Assembly (NCBI GenBank): GCA_030141605.1
Contig: JAQGDQ010000578.1
Span: forward strand, 1 to 64,000
Reading direction: 5' to 3'
DNA from: Tubiluchus corallicola
Taxonomy: Eukaryota > Priapulida > Priapulimorpha > Priapulimorphida > Tubiluchidae
DNA length: 64,000 bases
The notes below the pieces were generated by a model. The model made no database searches, was not told where the DNA came from, and saw only the letters and a program-made list of their open reading frames with translations. Within the stretch, counting starts at the first letter, position 1. Every line of letters starts with the position of its first letter. Position numbers and translations under genes: made by a program. Shown piece by piece: positions 33,863-46,369 of the stretch.

Positions 33863-34370
33863 GGATTAGCGTCAGGATTAGGATTAGGGTTAGGGTGGGA
33901 TTAGAGCTAGGGTTAAGGCTAGACATAGGGTGGGATTAGAGTTAGGGCTAGGGTTAGGGTTAGGGTTAAAGATAGGGTTAGGGTGAGATTAGAGTTAGGG
34001 TTAGGGCTAGGGTTAGGGTGAGATTAGAGATAGGGTTAGGGCTAGGGTTAGGGTAGGATTAGGGTTAGGGTTAGGGTTAGGGTTAAAGATAGGATTAGGG
34101 TGGGATTAAAGCAAGGTTAAGGCTGGACATAGGGTGGGATTAGAGTTATGGTTAGGGTTAGCGTTAGGGTTAGGGTTAAAGATAGGGTTAGTGTGAGATT
34201 AGAGTTAGGGTTAGGGTTAGGGTTAGGGTGGGATTAGAATTAGGGTTAGGGTTAGGGTTAGGGTTAGGGTGGGATTAGAGTTAGGGTTAGGATGGGATTA
34301 GACAGTTAGGGTTAGGGCTAGGGTTAGAGTGGGATTAGAGTTAGGGTTAGGACTATGGTTATGGTGCTTA
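33863..34370 (+). repeat. Interstitial telomere-like (TTAGGG)n
   Basis: About 500 bases of TTAGGG interspersed with GGGATTAGAG, TTAAAGATAGGG and CTAGGG variants. The G-rich strand is the plus strand. TTAGGG telomeres are ancestral in animals. The degeneracy and position inside the window mark this as interstitial, not a chromosome end. Confidence 0.92.
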
Positions 34371-35084
34371 AATTGTTTGGGGAATTGTAAATACCAAAAT
34401 TCCATCATCAGTGGTATGTAATCTAAAGTGATAACATAAGAAATAAATATTAGAATAAAGGCAAAATTTAAAATACGTGAAGAAAATTGCTCTGCATAAG
34501 TCTTTTGGTATCCTATTTTTGCACAAACAATCGTCATTTCTTTGAAATCATTCAGTTGTCACTATAAAACCTATAAAACTTATAACTAAGAGCATAACAA
34601 CAACTGCTTGCTTTTCCAATAAGACGTATTCATACTCCCTCAAATTGCTATAAAACGTTTGCGCAAAAAATGTTCTTCAAAATTAAATTTTGCCTTTATT
34701 CTAATTTTCATTCCTTATTTTATTACTTTAAATTACATACTGATGATGCAGTTTTTTATAAATAAATACTCCGAAATTGATTTGATTAAAAACTGACGAC
34801 GACTGTTCTTATCTTAGTTTTATTTATGCTTGTATCATCAACAGTGAAGGATTTGTCTCATCCATAAACGTACAAGAATCGAGCACCATTGCTGACTCTT
34901 CTCCACCACATTTTACTTCTCCAGATAAACGTTAATAACCACTTTTAAATAATTGTAGAATAACGTTATAAATTGCGGAATCTATTCCTGTCAAATGGTG
35001 GTTATCACAGGGCTGGCAGCCTGTCATTACCCAGTAGAATTACGTTATTTCCTATTTTAAGCGTCAGCTGTAGAACTGTAGCTG
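34371..35084. other. Unassigned
   Basis: A+T-rich, with no repeat copy or exon recognised. Confidence 0.4.
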
Positions 35085-36715
35085 CAGCAGGAACCGAGTC
35101 TGTGACTGTCATTGTTTGAATCAAACAGGTAAAAGTATTGCTATACCAACCGAGTCTGTAACTGTAATTGTTTGAATCAAACAGGTAAAAGCATTGCTGT
35201 ACCAACCGAGTCTGAAACTGTGATTGTTTGAATCAAACAGGTAAAAGCATAGCTGTACCAACCGAGTCTGTAACTGTGATTGTTTGAATCAAACAGGTAA
35301 AGGCATTGCTGTACCAACCGAGTCTGTAACTGTGATTGTTTGAATCAAACAGGTAAAGGCATAACTGTACCTACTGAGTCTGTAACTGTGATTGTTTGAG
35401 TCAAACAGGTAAAGGCATTGCTGTACCAACCGAGTCTGTAACTGTGATTGTTTGAATCAAACAGGTAAAGGCATAACTGTACCTACAGAGTCTGTAACTG
35501 TGATTGTTTGAATCAAACAGCTAAAGGCATAGCTGTAGCAACCGAGTCTGTAACTGTGATTGTTTGAATCAAACAGGTAAAGGCATAACTGTACCTACTG
35601 AGTCTGCATCTGTGATTGTTTGAATCAAACAGGTAAAGGCATAACTGTACCTACTGAGTCTGTAACTGTGATTGTTTGAATCAAACAGGTAAAGGCATTG
35701 CTGTACCAACCGAGTCTGTAACTGTGATTGTTTGAATCAAACAGGTAAAGGCATAACTGTACCTACAGAGTCTGTAACTGTGATTGTTTGAATCAAACAG
35801 CTAAAGGCATAGCTGTAGCAACCGAGTCTGTAACTGTGATTGTTTGAATCAAACAGGTAAAGGCATTGCTGTACCAGCCGAGTCTGTAACAGTGATTGTT
35901 TGAATCAAACATGTAAAAGCATTGCTGTAGCAACCGAGTCTGTAACTGTCATTGTTTGAATCAAACAGCTAAAGTCATAGCTGTACCAATCGAGTCTGTA
36001 ACTGTGATTGTTTGAGTCAAACAGCTAAAAGCATAGCTGTACCAACCGAGTCTGTAACTGTGATTGTTTGAATCAAACAGGTAAAAACATTGCTGTACCA
36101 ACCGAGTCTGTAACTGTGATTGTTTGAATCAAACAGGTAAAAGCATAGCTGTACCAACCGAGTCTGTAACTGTGATTGTTTGAATCAAACATGTAAAAGC
36201 ATAGCTGTACCTACCGAGTCTGTAACTGTGATTGTTTGAATCAAACAGGTAAAAATATTGCTGTACCAACCGAGTCTGTAACTGTGATTGTTTGAATCAA
36301 ACAGGTAAAGGCATTGCTGTACCAACCGAGTCTGTAACTGTGATTGTTTGAATCAAACAGGTAAAAACATTGCTGTACCAACCGAGTCTGTAACTGTGAT
36401 TGTTTGAATCAAACAGGTAAAGGCATTGCTGTACCAACCGAGTCTGTAACTGTGAATGTGTGAATCAAACATGTAAAAGCATTGCTGTACCAACCCAGTC
36501 TGTAACTGTGATTGTTTGAATCAAAGAGCTAAAAGCATTGCTGTACCAACCGAGTCTGTAACTGTGATTGTTTGAAAAAACAGCTAAAAGCATTGCTGTA
36601 CCTACTGAGTCTGTAACTGTGATTGTTTGAATCAAACAGGTAAAAGCATTGCTGTAGCAACCGAGTCTGTAACTGTGATTGTGTGAATCAAACATGTAAA
36701 AGCATAGTTAAACAG
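35085..36715. repeat. 56-base satellite
   Basis: About 29 units with period 56 (for example 35205 and 35261). The core contains GAGTCTGTAACTGTGATTG followed by the palindrome TGTTTGAATCAAACA (7-base arms around one base). Higher-order structure: the block with CATAACTGTACCTACAGAG at about 35471 recurs at about 35752. Confidence 0.97.
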
Positions 36716-37359
36716 GTGTGAATGTTAGAAACAGGAAAACATTGTAATACGATCACTCAGAACATCTAAGCGTTTTTAATCAAGAAACAAAGCCCACTAG
36801 AAAAGCAAACAAAAAATTCGAAGAAACTACTCAGCTTAACAACACAAATTCCAGAGGCAGGTGAAAGCACGTTCAATTTAATTAAGTTCATCACGGTAGA
36901 TAATAATTACTTCAGCGCAGTGTTAAGGTCAGAATTTCTACTCATTCATGAATAAATAAATGATTACTCACATTCTGACTACAGCAATAATATCTGTAGG
37001 AATATTATGTTTTAGTTATATACCGCTTTTACGCGACCATAAGTGCTGTTTAAATATTCATGACGTAGCTGATTCACGTGATGCCACCTGGTACGGTACA
37101 CATGTAAGATCAATGTGACAGCTGCGTATCTACCCTGCACAAATATGACATGGCTTGTTCGAGTCCAGTCGATTAACAAATCACCTGTGTTATAGCTATC
37201 CATAAAGCAGTCTGTATATTTCTACATTTCTATTAAACAGTTGAACATTTATTACTGCGCTGTGACCTTGAAAGCCAAGAAAAGAGACTAAACTTCCGGA
37301 GAGAATTAACAGATGGCACTACATGTATTTTTGACATCTACATACTGAAAATGAAATCT
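36716..37359. other. Unassigned
   Basis: Nothing recognised. Confidence 0.4.
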
Positions 37360-37910
37360 TTAAAGGAAGACCGGACGATTGTTTTGACTCAATCTCATTT
37401 TAATTTACTGTCCAAAATATACATTTTCTTGCCTATAAAAGTTAACAATTGTTTCTTATATTTGAATAATTAGCTTAGAAAGTTAATTAACGGCTACAGA
37501 ACACAGCTATTGCTAACGTCAGAAACTAACCACAGTTTGGGCAATGGCAGGCGTCTTCCCTTGCGCATCAAGCACATTTGCATAAGTGTTACAGTACTGT
37601 TTAAACGCGTGATGTCACGAAAATTAGCTCTACATCATATGACGTCAGAAACTAGCACTTCATGATCATGGTTATCACGTTACCGCCTTCTATTTGTCGG
37701 CCACGCGCACGTGACAAAAAGGCGCTGCTGCCAATCTTAGTAGATTCACTGAGCCGCGCGTAGCTTTGAAAGTTTAACGAAATTTGAGTATCCGAGGTAA
37801 TTATTATTTAATCTAAGCTTTGATTTAAAAAAAGCTATTGTAGTTTTCAATATTTTAGAGCATTCTTTATTCTGAACTCGTGTTTGCACAATCATCCGGT
37901 TTTCCTTCAA
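37360..37910 (-). mobile_element. TTAA-2 element, full length (551 bp)
   Basis: TTAAAGGAAGACCGGACGAT at 37360; the other end ATCATCCGGTTTTCCTTCAA has TCAA instead of TTAA. All TTAA-2 landmarks are present in reverse, including TGACGTCA at 37640-37647. Confidence 0.94.
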
Positions 37911-38307
37911 CTGACTTATTTGTACATATTGTAAAAGAAAAGTTTATGAATGACATACGTTGTAACATCTTAATATTTATATTTATATATTTATATTTAT
38001 TTATTTGATCTGCAAAATCTTATTCATTTTATTGCTGTAACTAAACTTTCAATGACATAGCTCATATACAAATTAGACATAGACGTGCTGCCATACTTGC
38101 AAATATTCTCTAAAACCACTATGATATATATCACTTCTGGGTACTTTTCTACGTACGTATGTTATGTAATGTATATGCCAGTAAATAAATTATAACAATG
38201 TATCTGTTCTAGACTAATTAGCGATTTGGCATATTGGGTAATAATTTTAGTATCAGCAATGTATTTCTCTTGTTACAATTTTCGATTACCTTAGTAACAC
38301 GTACTAG
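37911..38307. other. Unassigned, A+T-rich
   Basis: No recognisable feature beyond (TTTATA)-like runs near 37975-38005. Confidence 0.4.
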
Positions 38308-38520
38308 CTGTACATAGGTTTAACACTATATCATTAATGTACTTATAATTAAGTTAAACTTTGCCTACAACTAGAGTTATTTATGAAACAATCTATTTTG
38401 AAGGAAGAGCGCTGTACATAGGTTTAACACTATATCATTAATGTACTTATAATTAAGTTAAACTCTGCCTACAACTAGAGTTATTTTATTTAAAGGAAGA
38501 GATCTATTTTAAAGGAAGAG
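38308..38520. repeat. Tandem duplication of a 105-base unit
   Basis: CTGTACATAGGTTTAACAC starts at 38308 and 38413, and the units are almost identical. The second ends with a further small repeat of TTTAAAGGAAGAG. Confidence 0.93.
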
Positions 38521-38689
38521 CCAAACCTCGAACAACATTTGTTGCATTTTAATGTACAATTAAAAATATTGAAATCACGACACAATATATGCGCATAGAA
38601 TGCTTTGCTTAAAAGTGTAAAAGAAGTTTAAATATTTCTCATCACCCGCCAAACGAACGTTGAGGCCGGCATATTTCAAAAAAATCACA

Positions 38690-39320
38690 CAGGCTGAGCT
38701 CACTGTGACACACTTCATGAAATCACATAGGCTCACTGTGACACACTTCATGAAGCCATACAAGTTCACTGTGACACACTTCATGAAATCACACAGGCTG
38801 AGCTCACTGTGACACACTTCTTGAAATACACAGGCTGAGATCACTGTGACAAAATTCACGAAATCACACAGGCTGAGCTCACTGTGACACAATTCAGGAA
38901 ATCACACAGGCTGAGCTCACTGTGACACACTTCACGAAATCACACAGGCTGAGCTCACTGTGACACACTTCACGAAATCACACAGGCTGAGCTCACTGTG
39001 ACAAAATTCACGAAATCACACAGGCTGAGCTCACTGTGACACAATTCAGGAAATCACACAGGCTGAGCTCACTGTGACACACTTCACGAAATCACACAGA
39101 CTGAGCTCACTGTGGCACACTTCTTGAAATACACAGGCTGAGCTCACTGTGACAAAATTCACGAAATCACACAGGCTGAGCTCACTGTGACACAATTCAG
39201 GAAATCACACAGGCTGAGCTCACTGTGACACACTTCACGAAATCACACAGGCTGAGCTCACTGTGGCACACGTCTTGAAATAAACAGGCTGAGCTCACTG
39301 TGACACACATCATGAAATCA
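38690..39320. repeat. 38-base satellite with 150-base higher-order repeat
   Basis: About 16 units of AGGCTGAGCTCACTGTGACA plus CACTTCACGAAATCACAC. Variant units (ACAAAATTCACG at 38851, 39003, about 39153) recur every 150-152 bases, i.e. four units. Diverged units continue to about 39400. Confidence 0.96.
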
Positions 39321-39400
39321 TACACCCTCAATATGACACACTTAATGAAACCAAACAATTTCACTGAGATGCGCTTCATGAAATCACGCAGGCTCACAGC

Positions 39401-39968
39401 GAGATCACATACGAAACACTGAGCAGATAATTCATTCTGATAGCATGTATAATATAAAACTGCACAAAGTATTTTGAAACTTAACAATCACTGCAATTTT
39501 TGATCTTAATGGGCTAAGCAGCTTAATGTATAGTCCATAATAATACAAAATTGCTAGCAGCTAATAGATTTAGTTTATTACTGTGAGCAAATAATAAAAA
39601 ATGTAATTGGTATCGTTTAGTTAGCGATTATCAATATGGCTCACGTCATCACAATATCTGCTAAGTCAATAAACAAAACTGAAAGTAAAACACGTTGTTG
39701 TTAACTCTGTTAAACCATTTAACATGGAAAATGCAATGCAAACATTCGTTTATTTTAATCAATTATATCCACTTTGGGTTTTATTACGTTTACCAGGCTT
39801 GCCCAATTGAAAAGTTACAGCTACGTCAACAGCACGACAAACCCTCTACGACGAAAGTAATGAATAACTTTACACTAATTAAAATGTAATTATTCTGGTG
39901 TGTGTGATTTAATTTCTTTGGAATTCACTGTTGTATTTTTTAAAAGAAATGAAAAGAGTTTAATACGC
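39401..39968. other. Unassigned
   Basis: No recognised feature. Confidence 0.4.
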
Positions 39969-40702
39969 TTAAAGCAAAACGGGACGATTTTTCGATTCCT
40001 ACCCCATTTTGAAGTGTGGTAAGATGTAACCTACCTCATTTTGAAGTGTGGTAAGATGTAACCTAAACCATTTTGAAGTGTGGTAAGATGTAACCTACCC
40101 CATTTTGAAGTGTAGTAAGATGTAAACACATTTTAACACATATGATAATGCCAATTGATACTGCAAAAGCGTTTTTGATAATTAAATAATAGGTTAAAAA
40201 CTTTATTAACGGCAGGCGAGCCCAGCTAATGAGGACGTCACAAACGAACATGTTTTCAACAGCAAAAATATTCCACGATCGTGTTGCGCCTGATTGCGGA
40301 AGCAAAACTTGAAGTACGGTGCTACTCTAAGATATTCAGGTGTTGTACTAAAACTAGGCAAATATTAAGATAAAAATTCAAATTTCAAATTTATCGCTGT
40401 GCTCACGCGTGAGCTGCCGAACGTGCGTAGAACGTCACAAACGAACACTTATGAACTGAGAGGTACAGCACCTGATTTTTGTGCAACACGTTTCCGAAAG
40501 GCAGGCGGTTAGTGCCCGTCTAACTAACTAGTAGCGAAATGCATGTAACAGGGAAGAACTAGTGGCGTGAACGTGAAATTGTGTTTGTGTGGTTACAATT
40601 CTTTCAGACTAGCCATTCTTTAAAAATAGTGTTTCCTTTCCATATTTTCAAGAGCAGATTGCTTTTGCCTACAGTTCAGGATTGGGCCTGGTTTCCCTTT
40701 AA
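39969..40702 (-). mobile_element. TTAA-1 element with internal tandem expansion
   Basis: TTAA at 39969-39972 and 40699-40702; ends AAAGCAAAACGGGACGAT and GGGCCTGGTTTCCCTTTAA. It is about 730 bp, longer than the family because of a fourfold tandem repeat of CATTTTGAAGTGTGGTAAGA plus TGTAACCTA at 40003-40125. Confidence 0.93.
40003..40125. repeat. Four tandem copies of a subterminal TTAA-1 segment
   Basis: The unit corresponds to the single CCATTTTCAAGTCCG-type segment near the end of other TTAA-1 copies, here repeated four times with a period of about 37 and then 36. Confidence 0.9.
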
Positions 40703-40739
40703 TCGTTTTTATTGGACAAGTTTATAATTTTGATGGGTT

Positions 40740-41304
40740 ACGGTAAATTAACGATGTTTGAGGCAGCTAAATGACATTATAAGTGTTGGCTATCTTACGA
40801 CTGGAAATAATGAAAGGGAAATAGAATCCGTTGCCATGTCGTTTTAACTGGCCAGGGGAATTTTAACAGGTTTTTGTATAGACTTAATATGTGTGATACT
40901 AGTTTATGTCCATGTGGAGAAGAAGAGCAAACTTCTCAGCACATTTTATTCAGATGCAATAAACTAGATAATACAAAAAGAGCAAGTAATATTATGCTTC
41001 AATCTGATAAAAATTTAATAATGGCTTTCACTAACCTGATCAAAGACAATTTTATACTAAGTAATTGTTAATTTAGGCCCCCTCGAGTATACAAAATAAA
41101 TTATGTAGGTGTGTAAAGTTAATTTGTGTGTACAATACTTGTGAATCATTTGAAATTAAATCTAATTTAAGTACAATATGTTATTGTACATAGTGTGAAA
41201 CTGGAAATATTTAAAAGATTTGTTATATGAAAATGTAAATTGTTGATCTGAGCCTGCAAAAAGAGGCACCTTTTTTTGTATATATGTTCATTTCTTTAAT
41301 AAAG

Positions 41305-41372
<68 letters not shown>
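40740..41372 (+). mobile_element. 5'-truncated LINE with (ATT)n tail
   Basis: The coding end (40842-41071) is followed by a 240-base 3' UTR and CTTTAATAAAGATTTATT running into (ATT)n (41311-41372). The upstream boundary is unclear. Confidence 0.8.
40842..41071 (+). pseudogene. LINE ORF2 C-terminal zinc-knuckle fragment
   Basis: The frame reads LTGQGNFNRFLYRLNMCDTS then LCPCGEEEQTSQHILFRCNK. This is the TGHGxFxxYLxR lead-in and the C-x-C-G, QTxxHILFxC knuckle typical of LINE reverse transcriptase proteins. It ends after DNFILSNC. The methionine at 40874 is internal; the frame extends upstream to at least 40842. The polymerase domain is gone. Confidence 0.85.
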
Positions 41373-41373
<1 letters not shown>

Positions 41374-42106
41374 GTCCTGTCAAGTTAACACATTGTCTTA
41401 ATCTTATCTGCTACAAAATATAGATAATTCTTTATCAGTCAGTGATGTACGATAGGTTTCAGCCCTCGTGCTGGCTTCGCTACTCTCAAGCTGAGAAAAC
41501 TTTCACGTGATCATGGAATCTCACGGCGAGGTAATAATTATCGCTTGGCAAAATAATTTTGCACAAAATTCCTGTGTAACGTCACGGTTCTTTGTGTAAA
41601 TATTCATCTAAGCCACCATCTGTGTTTATGATTAGTTCAGCGCAAAATTGTTGTGTTATAACCGTCACTTACTCTCGGTTAACCTAGCTCATCGTAACAG
41701 CTGCGCTTCGGTAAATAGGATGGCTTCTTTGCTTTTGTGACGTCACATATCTGCATGGCTTCCAACAAGTGTGCCTATTCTTTCAATGCGCGACGTGCTA
41801 CATATACGAGCGGCGGGTAGGTTATCATGCAGGTCTACGTACAGGGTGTTAGAAAATAACAGCCCCGTTACACTTAAACCTAATCACAAGTAGACATAAA
41901 AGCATTTTTAATATTTCTATCATTTTCATATTCGTTATTCTGCGTGTTTTAAAATCCCTTCCACCCCTAATTGTCGCGGAATTTAAAATAAATGAAGCTT
42001 TTGAAAAACCTGCTCCGTTTGAGAAGCCATTAATGTTATTATTTTTTGTTACTTGATGCTTATCCGCTTCTGCTGCTATTTTGTTTTTCTTTCTCAACTG
42101 TTTTGT
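41373..42106. other. Unassigned
   Basis: No repeat copy or domain recognised. Confidence 0.4.
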
Positions 42107-42489
42107 TTAAAGGAAGACAGGATGATTTTTCACATACTACCTCATTTTCAAGTCCCATAAAAAGTATACATTTTAACACAGATAATACTGCAAAATCGTT
42201 TCTGATAATTAAATGATAGATTAAAATCTTAAATAACGACGGGCGAGCCCAACTATTGATGACATCACAAACTAACATAATTTTCAACAGTAAAAATATT
42301 CCGAGTGTGTTGCACGTGTTTGCGAAAGCGAAAATTGAAGTACAGTGCAACTGTAAGAGATTCAGTGTGTTGTACTAAATCTAGGCATGTTTTAAAATAA
42401 AACTTCAAATTTCAAATGTTTCCTTTCAATATTTTAAAGAGTAGATTGTTTTGACCTACAGTTTAAGATTGTGTCCGGTTTTGCTTTAA
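42107..42489 (-). mobile_element. TTAA-1 short form (383 bp)
   Basis: TTAA at 42107-42110 and 42486-42489. It has the same internal deletion junction as the copy at 22929 (AATTTCAAATGTTTCCTTTC). It also shares 27 bases of flank beyond the TTAA with that copy. Confidence 0.93.
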
Positions 42490-42559
42490 TACTTTATGCA
42501 GCTACGAGGGGCATATATATAGTATGTATATATAACATATGTAGCAGCCAAGGAGTTAA

Positions 42560-42717
42560 AAATTTAAATTTCAAATTTACCGCTGTGCTCACGCATGAAC
42601 TGTCGAACGTGTGTAGTTCGTCACAAACTAACACATCTGAACAGAGAGTACGACACCTGTTTTTGTGTAATGCGTTTGCAGGCACTAGTGCCCATCTAAC
42701 TAGCGAATGGCGAAATA
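42560..42717 (-). mobile_element. TTAA-1 internal fragment
   Basis: Contains TTACCGCTGTGCTCACGCAT, TCGTCACAAACTAACACATC and TAACTAGCGAATGGCGAAAT. This is exactly part of the segment missing from the neighbouring short form. Confidence 0.88.
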
Positions 42718-43566
42718 AGTGCCGTCCATTTATGAGTTGCGAACGGTGGCACTACAAGATATTGAGATAAGCATTCAGTACTCAAAATTAAATACTTTTT
42801 CTCACGCTACTGCCCGTTGTTATCTACTCTATTCGGCTTCTAATGCACGGTTATATTGTTAAAACATCAGTACAAGTTGACCCCGACGTAAAAATGTCAT
42901 AGAAAGACAGAAGCACAGAAATAAAATCACAGTACGGAGTACAACATAATCTGTAAGCAACAAAACAAAGAACTGACCTAAATTAAAGGAAATCAAACAA
43001 AACAGCTTTTTTATAACAACAAAAATAAAAGATTAAAATTCTTACTAACACATAAAAATTGTTATTGATGTCTGTGTAAGCAATTTCCTTTATCTATTTG
43101 TTTTAATATTGTCAAATCACTTTCATCTGAGAGAGCCAAATAGCTGTGTGTCCAAAACAGAGTCTTTAACAGACAGTCCCTAGAGTGATAATAACCAACG
43201 ATTACCCATATTGCTTGGTCATTGGATGTACCTAATTTCTGCAATAATAATCTATATAATCATATTGTCTGTTACAAGCACAAATAACATCAGTGATATC
43301 AGCAGCATCCTACTGTCCGCCATTTTGCATGTTATTGGCCGTACTTGGTAATTCTTTTCTTTTCATATATACTTGAACAGTAATTATCATAGAAATTATT
43401 GCTGATGTAGAACTAAATATAATGCAGCTCAATTTGCTTCTCTAAACGCTGCTAGGGAACAGGTGCTTTATTTAAAAAAAATTGCTTAAATCAATGAAAA
43501 TGAAACGTGTTTTTATATTTTCCTGCACTTACTGTAGGCCCTTGCCTGTGCTGGCTACTAGCTCGA
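42718..43566. other. Unassigned
   Basis: No recognised feature; a 60-codon minus frame at 43062-43244 is of unknown value. Confidence 0.35.
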
Positions 43567-43932
43567 TAAGCATTTTCACAGTTCCAGCTATTAATGATGA
43601 TCACTAAAAGGTCAAAGGTTAAATGTACCAGACAACGCATTAGTGTACACTTGACAACACCTCACCTTGCATAGTATTGTAATAGTAACAGTTTTAACAG
43701 CTAGCTAGAACCTTACCTAGTTAATTCCTTCTTGTGCCCAAGCAAGATCCTCCTAGTAAGCACATCAGTATAATCCACATAAAACAACTTAAGTTACTGA
43801 ATTGATGCGGCAGACGGCTTTGCTTTACCCACATGTAACGTGACGTTGTAGTTAAAACGCATTGCTGTTGTACACTTAACCTTTGACCTACAGCAACTGC
43901 ACATGCGCAGAACGAAACTGTGAAAAGGCTTG
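43567..43932 (-). mobile_element. TA-1 element
   Basis: Ends AGCATTTTCACAGTTCC and CGAAACTGTGAAAAGGCT, with TA on the left and TG on the right. It shares the subterminal GGTCAAAGGTTAAATGTACC and the internal CCAAGCAAGATCCT tract with the other copies. Confidence 0.88.
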
Positions 43933-46369
43933 ATGTTTGGGGCTTATAGAATGTGCCGTCTAATTGTTTGTCTGGGTATTTTAGTCTCCTTAGTGACGCA
44001 CTGACGCTTATTTTTAGTCAGCAATCAGAATAAGATGTCTACTTTTGTATGCCGCGGGAGCTATTTAAAGAAATCATTTCTATAACACAAAAAAGATTTT
44101 AGAGGATTAGTCTGTATGTTTGTTATTGTAAAGCGTGACGTTGACGTTTCAAATGTCACCCCAAGAGTTACTTACGTGGGTGAGTAACAGAGTCCAGAAC
44201 GAACAAAAGCTTAAGCTAAAATATCACGTCAGATGATATTGCGTGCATTTCTTGACAATATCATCGCCCACAATAATACAACTCAAACGATTATGGCTGC
44301 AATAAGATTCAAGATGGTGACCAAAATTTTTGAAAAAAAAATCATACATCAACCGACCACTGCCTAAGTAGCAATTTGGCTCAATTTTTCTAAAGGGTAA
44401 CATAATGGACTAGGGCTAAACGAAACTGTAATCAAACTGTAAGCAAACGACTTCTATTTGATGTCACGTGAACTTGGCACTGGACTTTGGTCAAGTTTTT
44501 TTGCTTTTTCTAACGTCTATGTCTTTACTTTTCTAAGTGTTCCTATTATCGAGAAACACGGCCTTGTAATTTTTTTCTTTTTACTATGAATTTCATCACT
44601 ATTGAGTATAGACGAGGTTGTTTGCAACTTCTTATGAGTTCAAACAACGCGGAAAGTAAACCATTAATTCAACAGAAACTGTATATTTTGATTAAAAATT
44701 AATCTGTTACTACACACATCCTCCTTTTCAGTTCTGCCCCCACCCCCTTCGGAGTTATCTGACTAACTTTCGCCTACTGTAACTGGAGCATCAAAAACAG
44801 CCGGAACATCTTGCCGGTTTTAAGATCTGTGTATAGAAGCGCATATCATATCTAGTCTAATTGTTAGTTGTGACTTGTCGACTAACTGCTTTATACGAGT
44901 TTATATTAGCAACAATGCTTTGATTGGAATCAAATCAATTTAATCCAGACAGATGTACGTTATGTGCAGAAAGAACGTGTCATATTTCTCTGAAATGGCG
45001 AGCAATATCTACGTGATTATACTGAAGAAGCAAGCAACGCATGAAGCATGCATATTGTACACATACTACTTACCCACAAAAGTTAACACGCATCAAGGCA
45101 TATCGTATCCCATTAAATTGTCATCATTACAATAACAGTGATAATTATTGTTTAATAAGACACATGAACAACGGGTATTTGACCACAAAACCTACACGAT
45201 ATGCTCAATCTGTCTTGCGGTAAGTTCCGCCATCACTGTTCTTCCTACAAAAACAGCGCTCTGGTGCGCATGTGCAGTGCGTGTTGGTGAAGCCAGGGGA
45301 ACCCTGGGCTTTGCATTATCGAACAATAGATCACGCCAATCGAGTAGGAATGTAATTGTCAATGGGTGAGCGCATAGACCAGGTTTATGACGACGGAAAG
45401 CCAGGCAACCAACAGTTGTGAGTGATATATATGCCCACCAGAGGGCTGGGCTATGGCGTAGCCCTTCAAATTGCGCCCTTTTTCCACAAACAGTTCCTTG
45501 AGCTCGCTAACTGTGGCCTTTCTGGTACTTAGTAATGATAGCGTAGATCATTATCTAGGAGAACGTTACTTCACAATCAATGGAGGTGACTGTTGACTTC
45601 CGATTTTGCCAGTTGCCTTACCCCCTCTGTTCTGATTCGCCCCGCACATCTTCCCCTCAACAGGGAGGCGCATTAATAAAAGATGTTTCCTCCTATTAGT
45701 CATAGTCGGAGAATCTGTAGCAGAAGGCGGCCATAGAGGCTGCATATCTTTATATTATGAGTATCAAGCTGAATTAAACACAAATTAAAATATAAAAAGC
45801 TTATGATTCTACTGCTATTAACATCAATTGTTTATTGCTGAGTTACGTCCACACTTTTATAGCTATATTTTTGTATATTGGTAAAATAATTAGCTTTTTT
45901 GATACTACGCAAAATTTGCGAAGATACACCAACAGATACCATATGGTCAACAGGGTCAGAACTTGATATATGTTAAAACTTGCATGATCCATGTGTGTTT
46001 GTGTGATCCTGACTGGGGCTGACTCAACCACACCCATGACCCACTAAAACATTTTACCTAACATGAGATAGCCTGAAAAGATTTGGGTTTTCACTGTAAC
46101 AAACTTATTAAATACTTAAAAACAACATTACAAATATATCTCATATTAAAAACATATTAAAATCATACAAATATCTATACACCTAACTAAAAATATACAG
46201 CTTAAGTATTCACATAGTAAACTAAATTCAAAATGAAATATCCAAGCAAATACTTTTCATATTAGCTTTAAAATGTTGTTTACTTTCTGGAATTTTTTTC
46301 ACTATTTAGGATTTTATACTATTCGAGAAAATGTTCAAGTATATCAGTTTTACATTTGAGAATACGATA
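43933..46369. other. Unassigned 2.4 kb
   Basis: No repeat copy, RNA or recognisable exon. Short open frames at 44953-45369 lack known domains. The A-rich part after 46080 may be the 3' UTR of the minus-strand LINE whose coding remnant lies at 46712. Confidence 0.35.

Noticed and set aside
33863-34370. True chromosome end
   Set aside because: The telomere-like units are degenerate and unrelated sequence continues for 30 kb on both sides.
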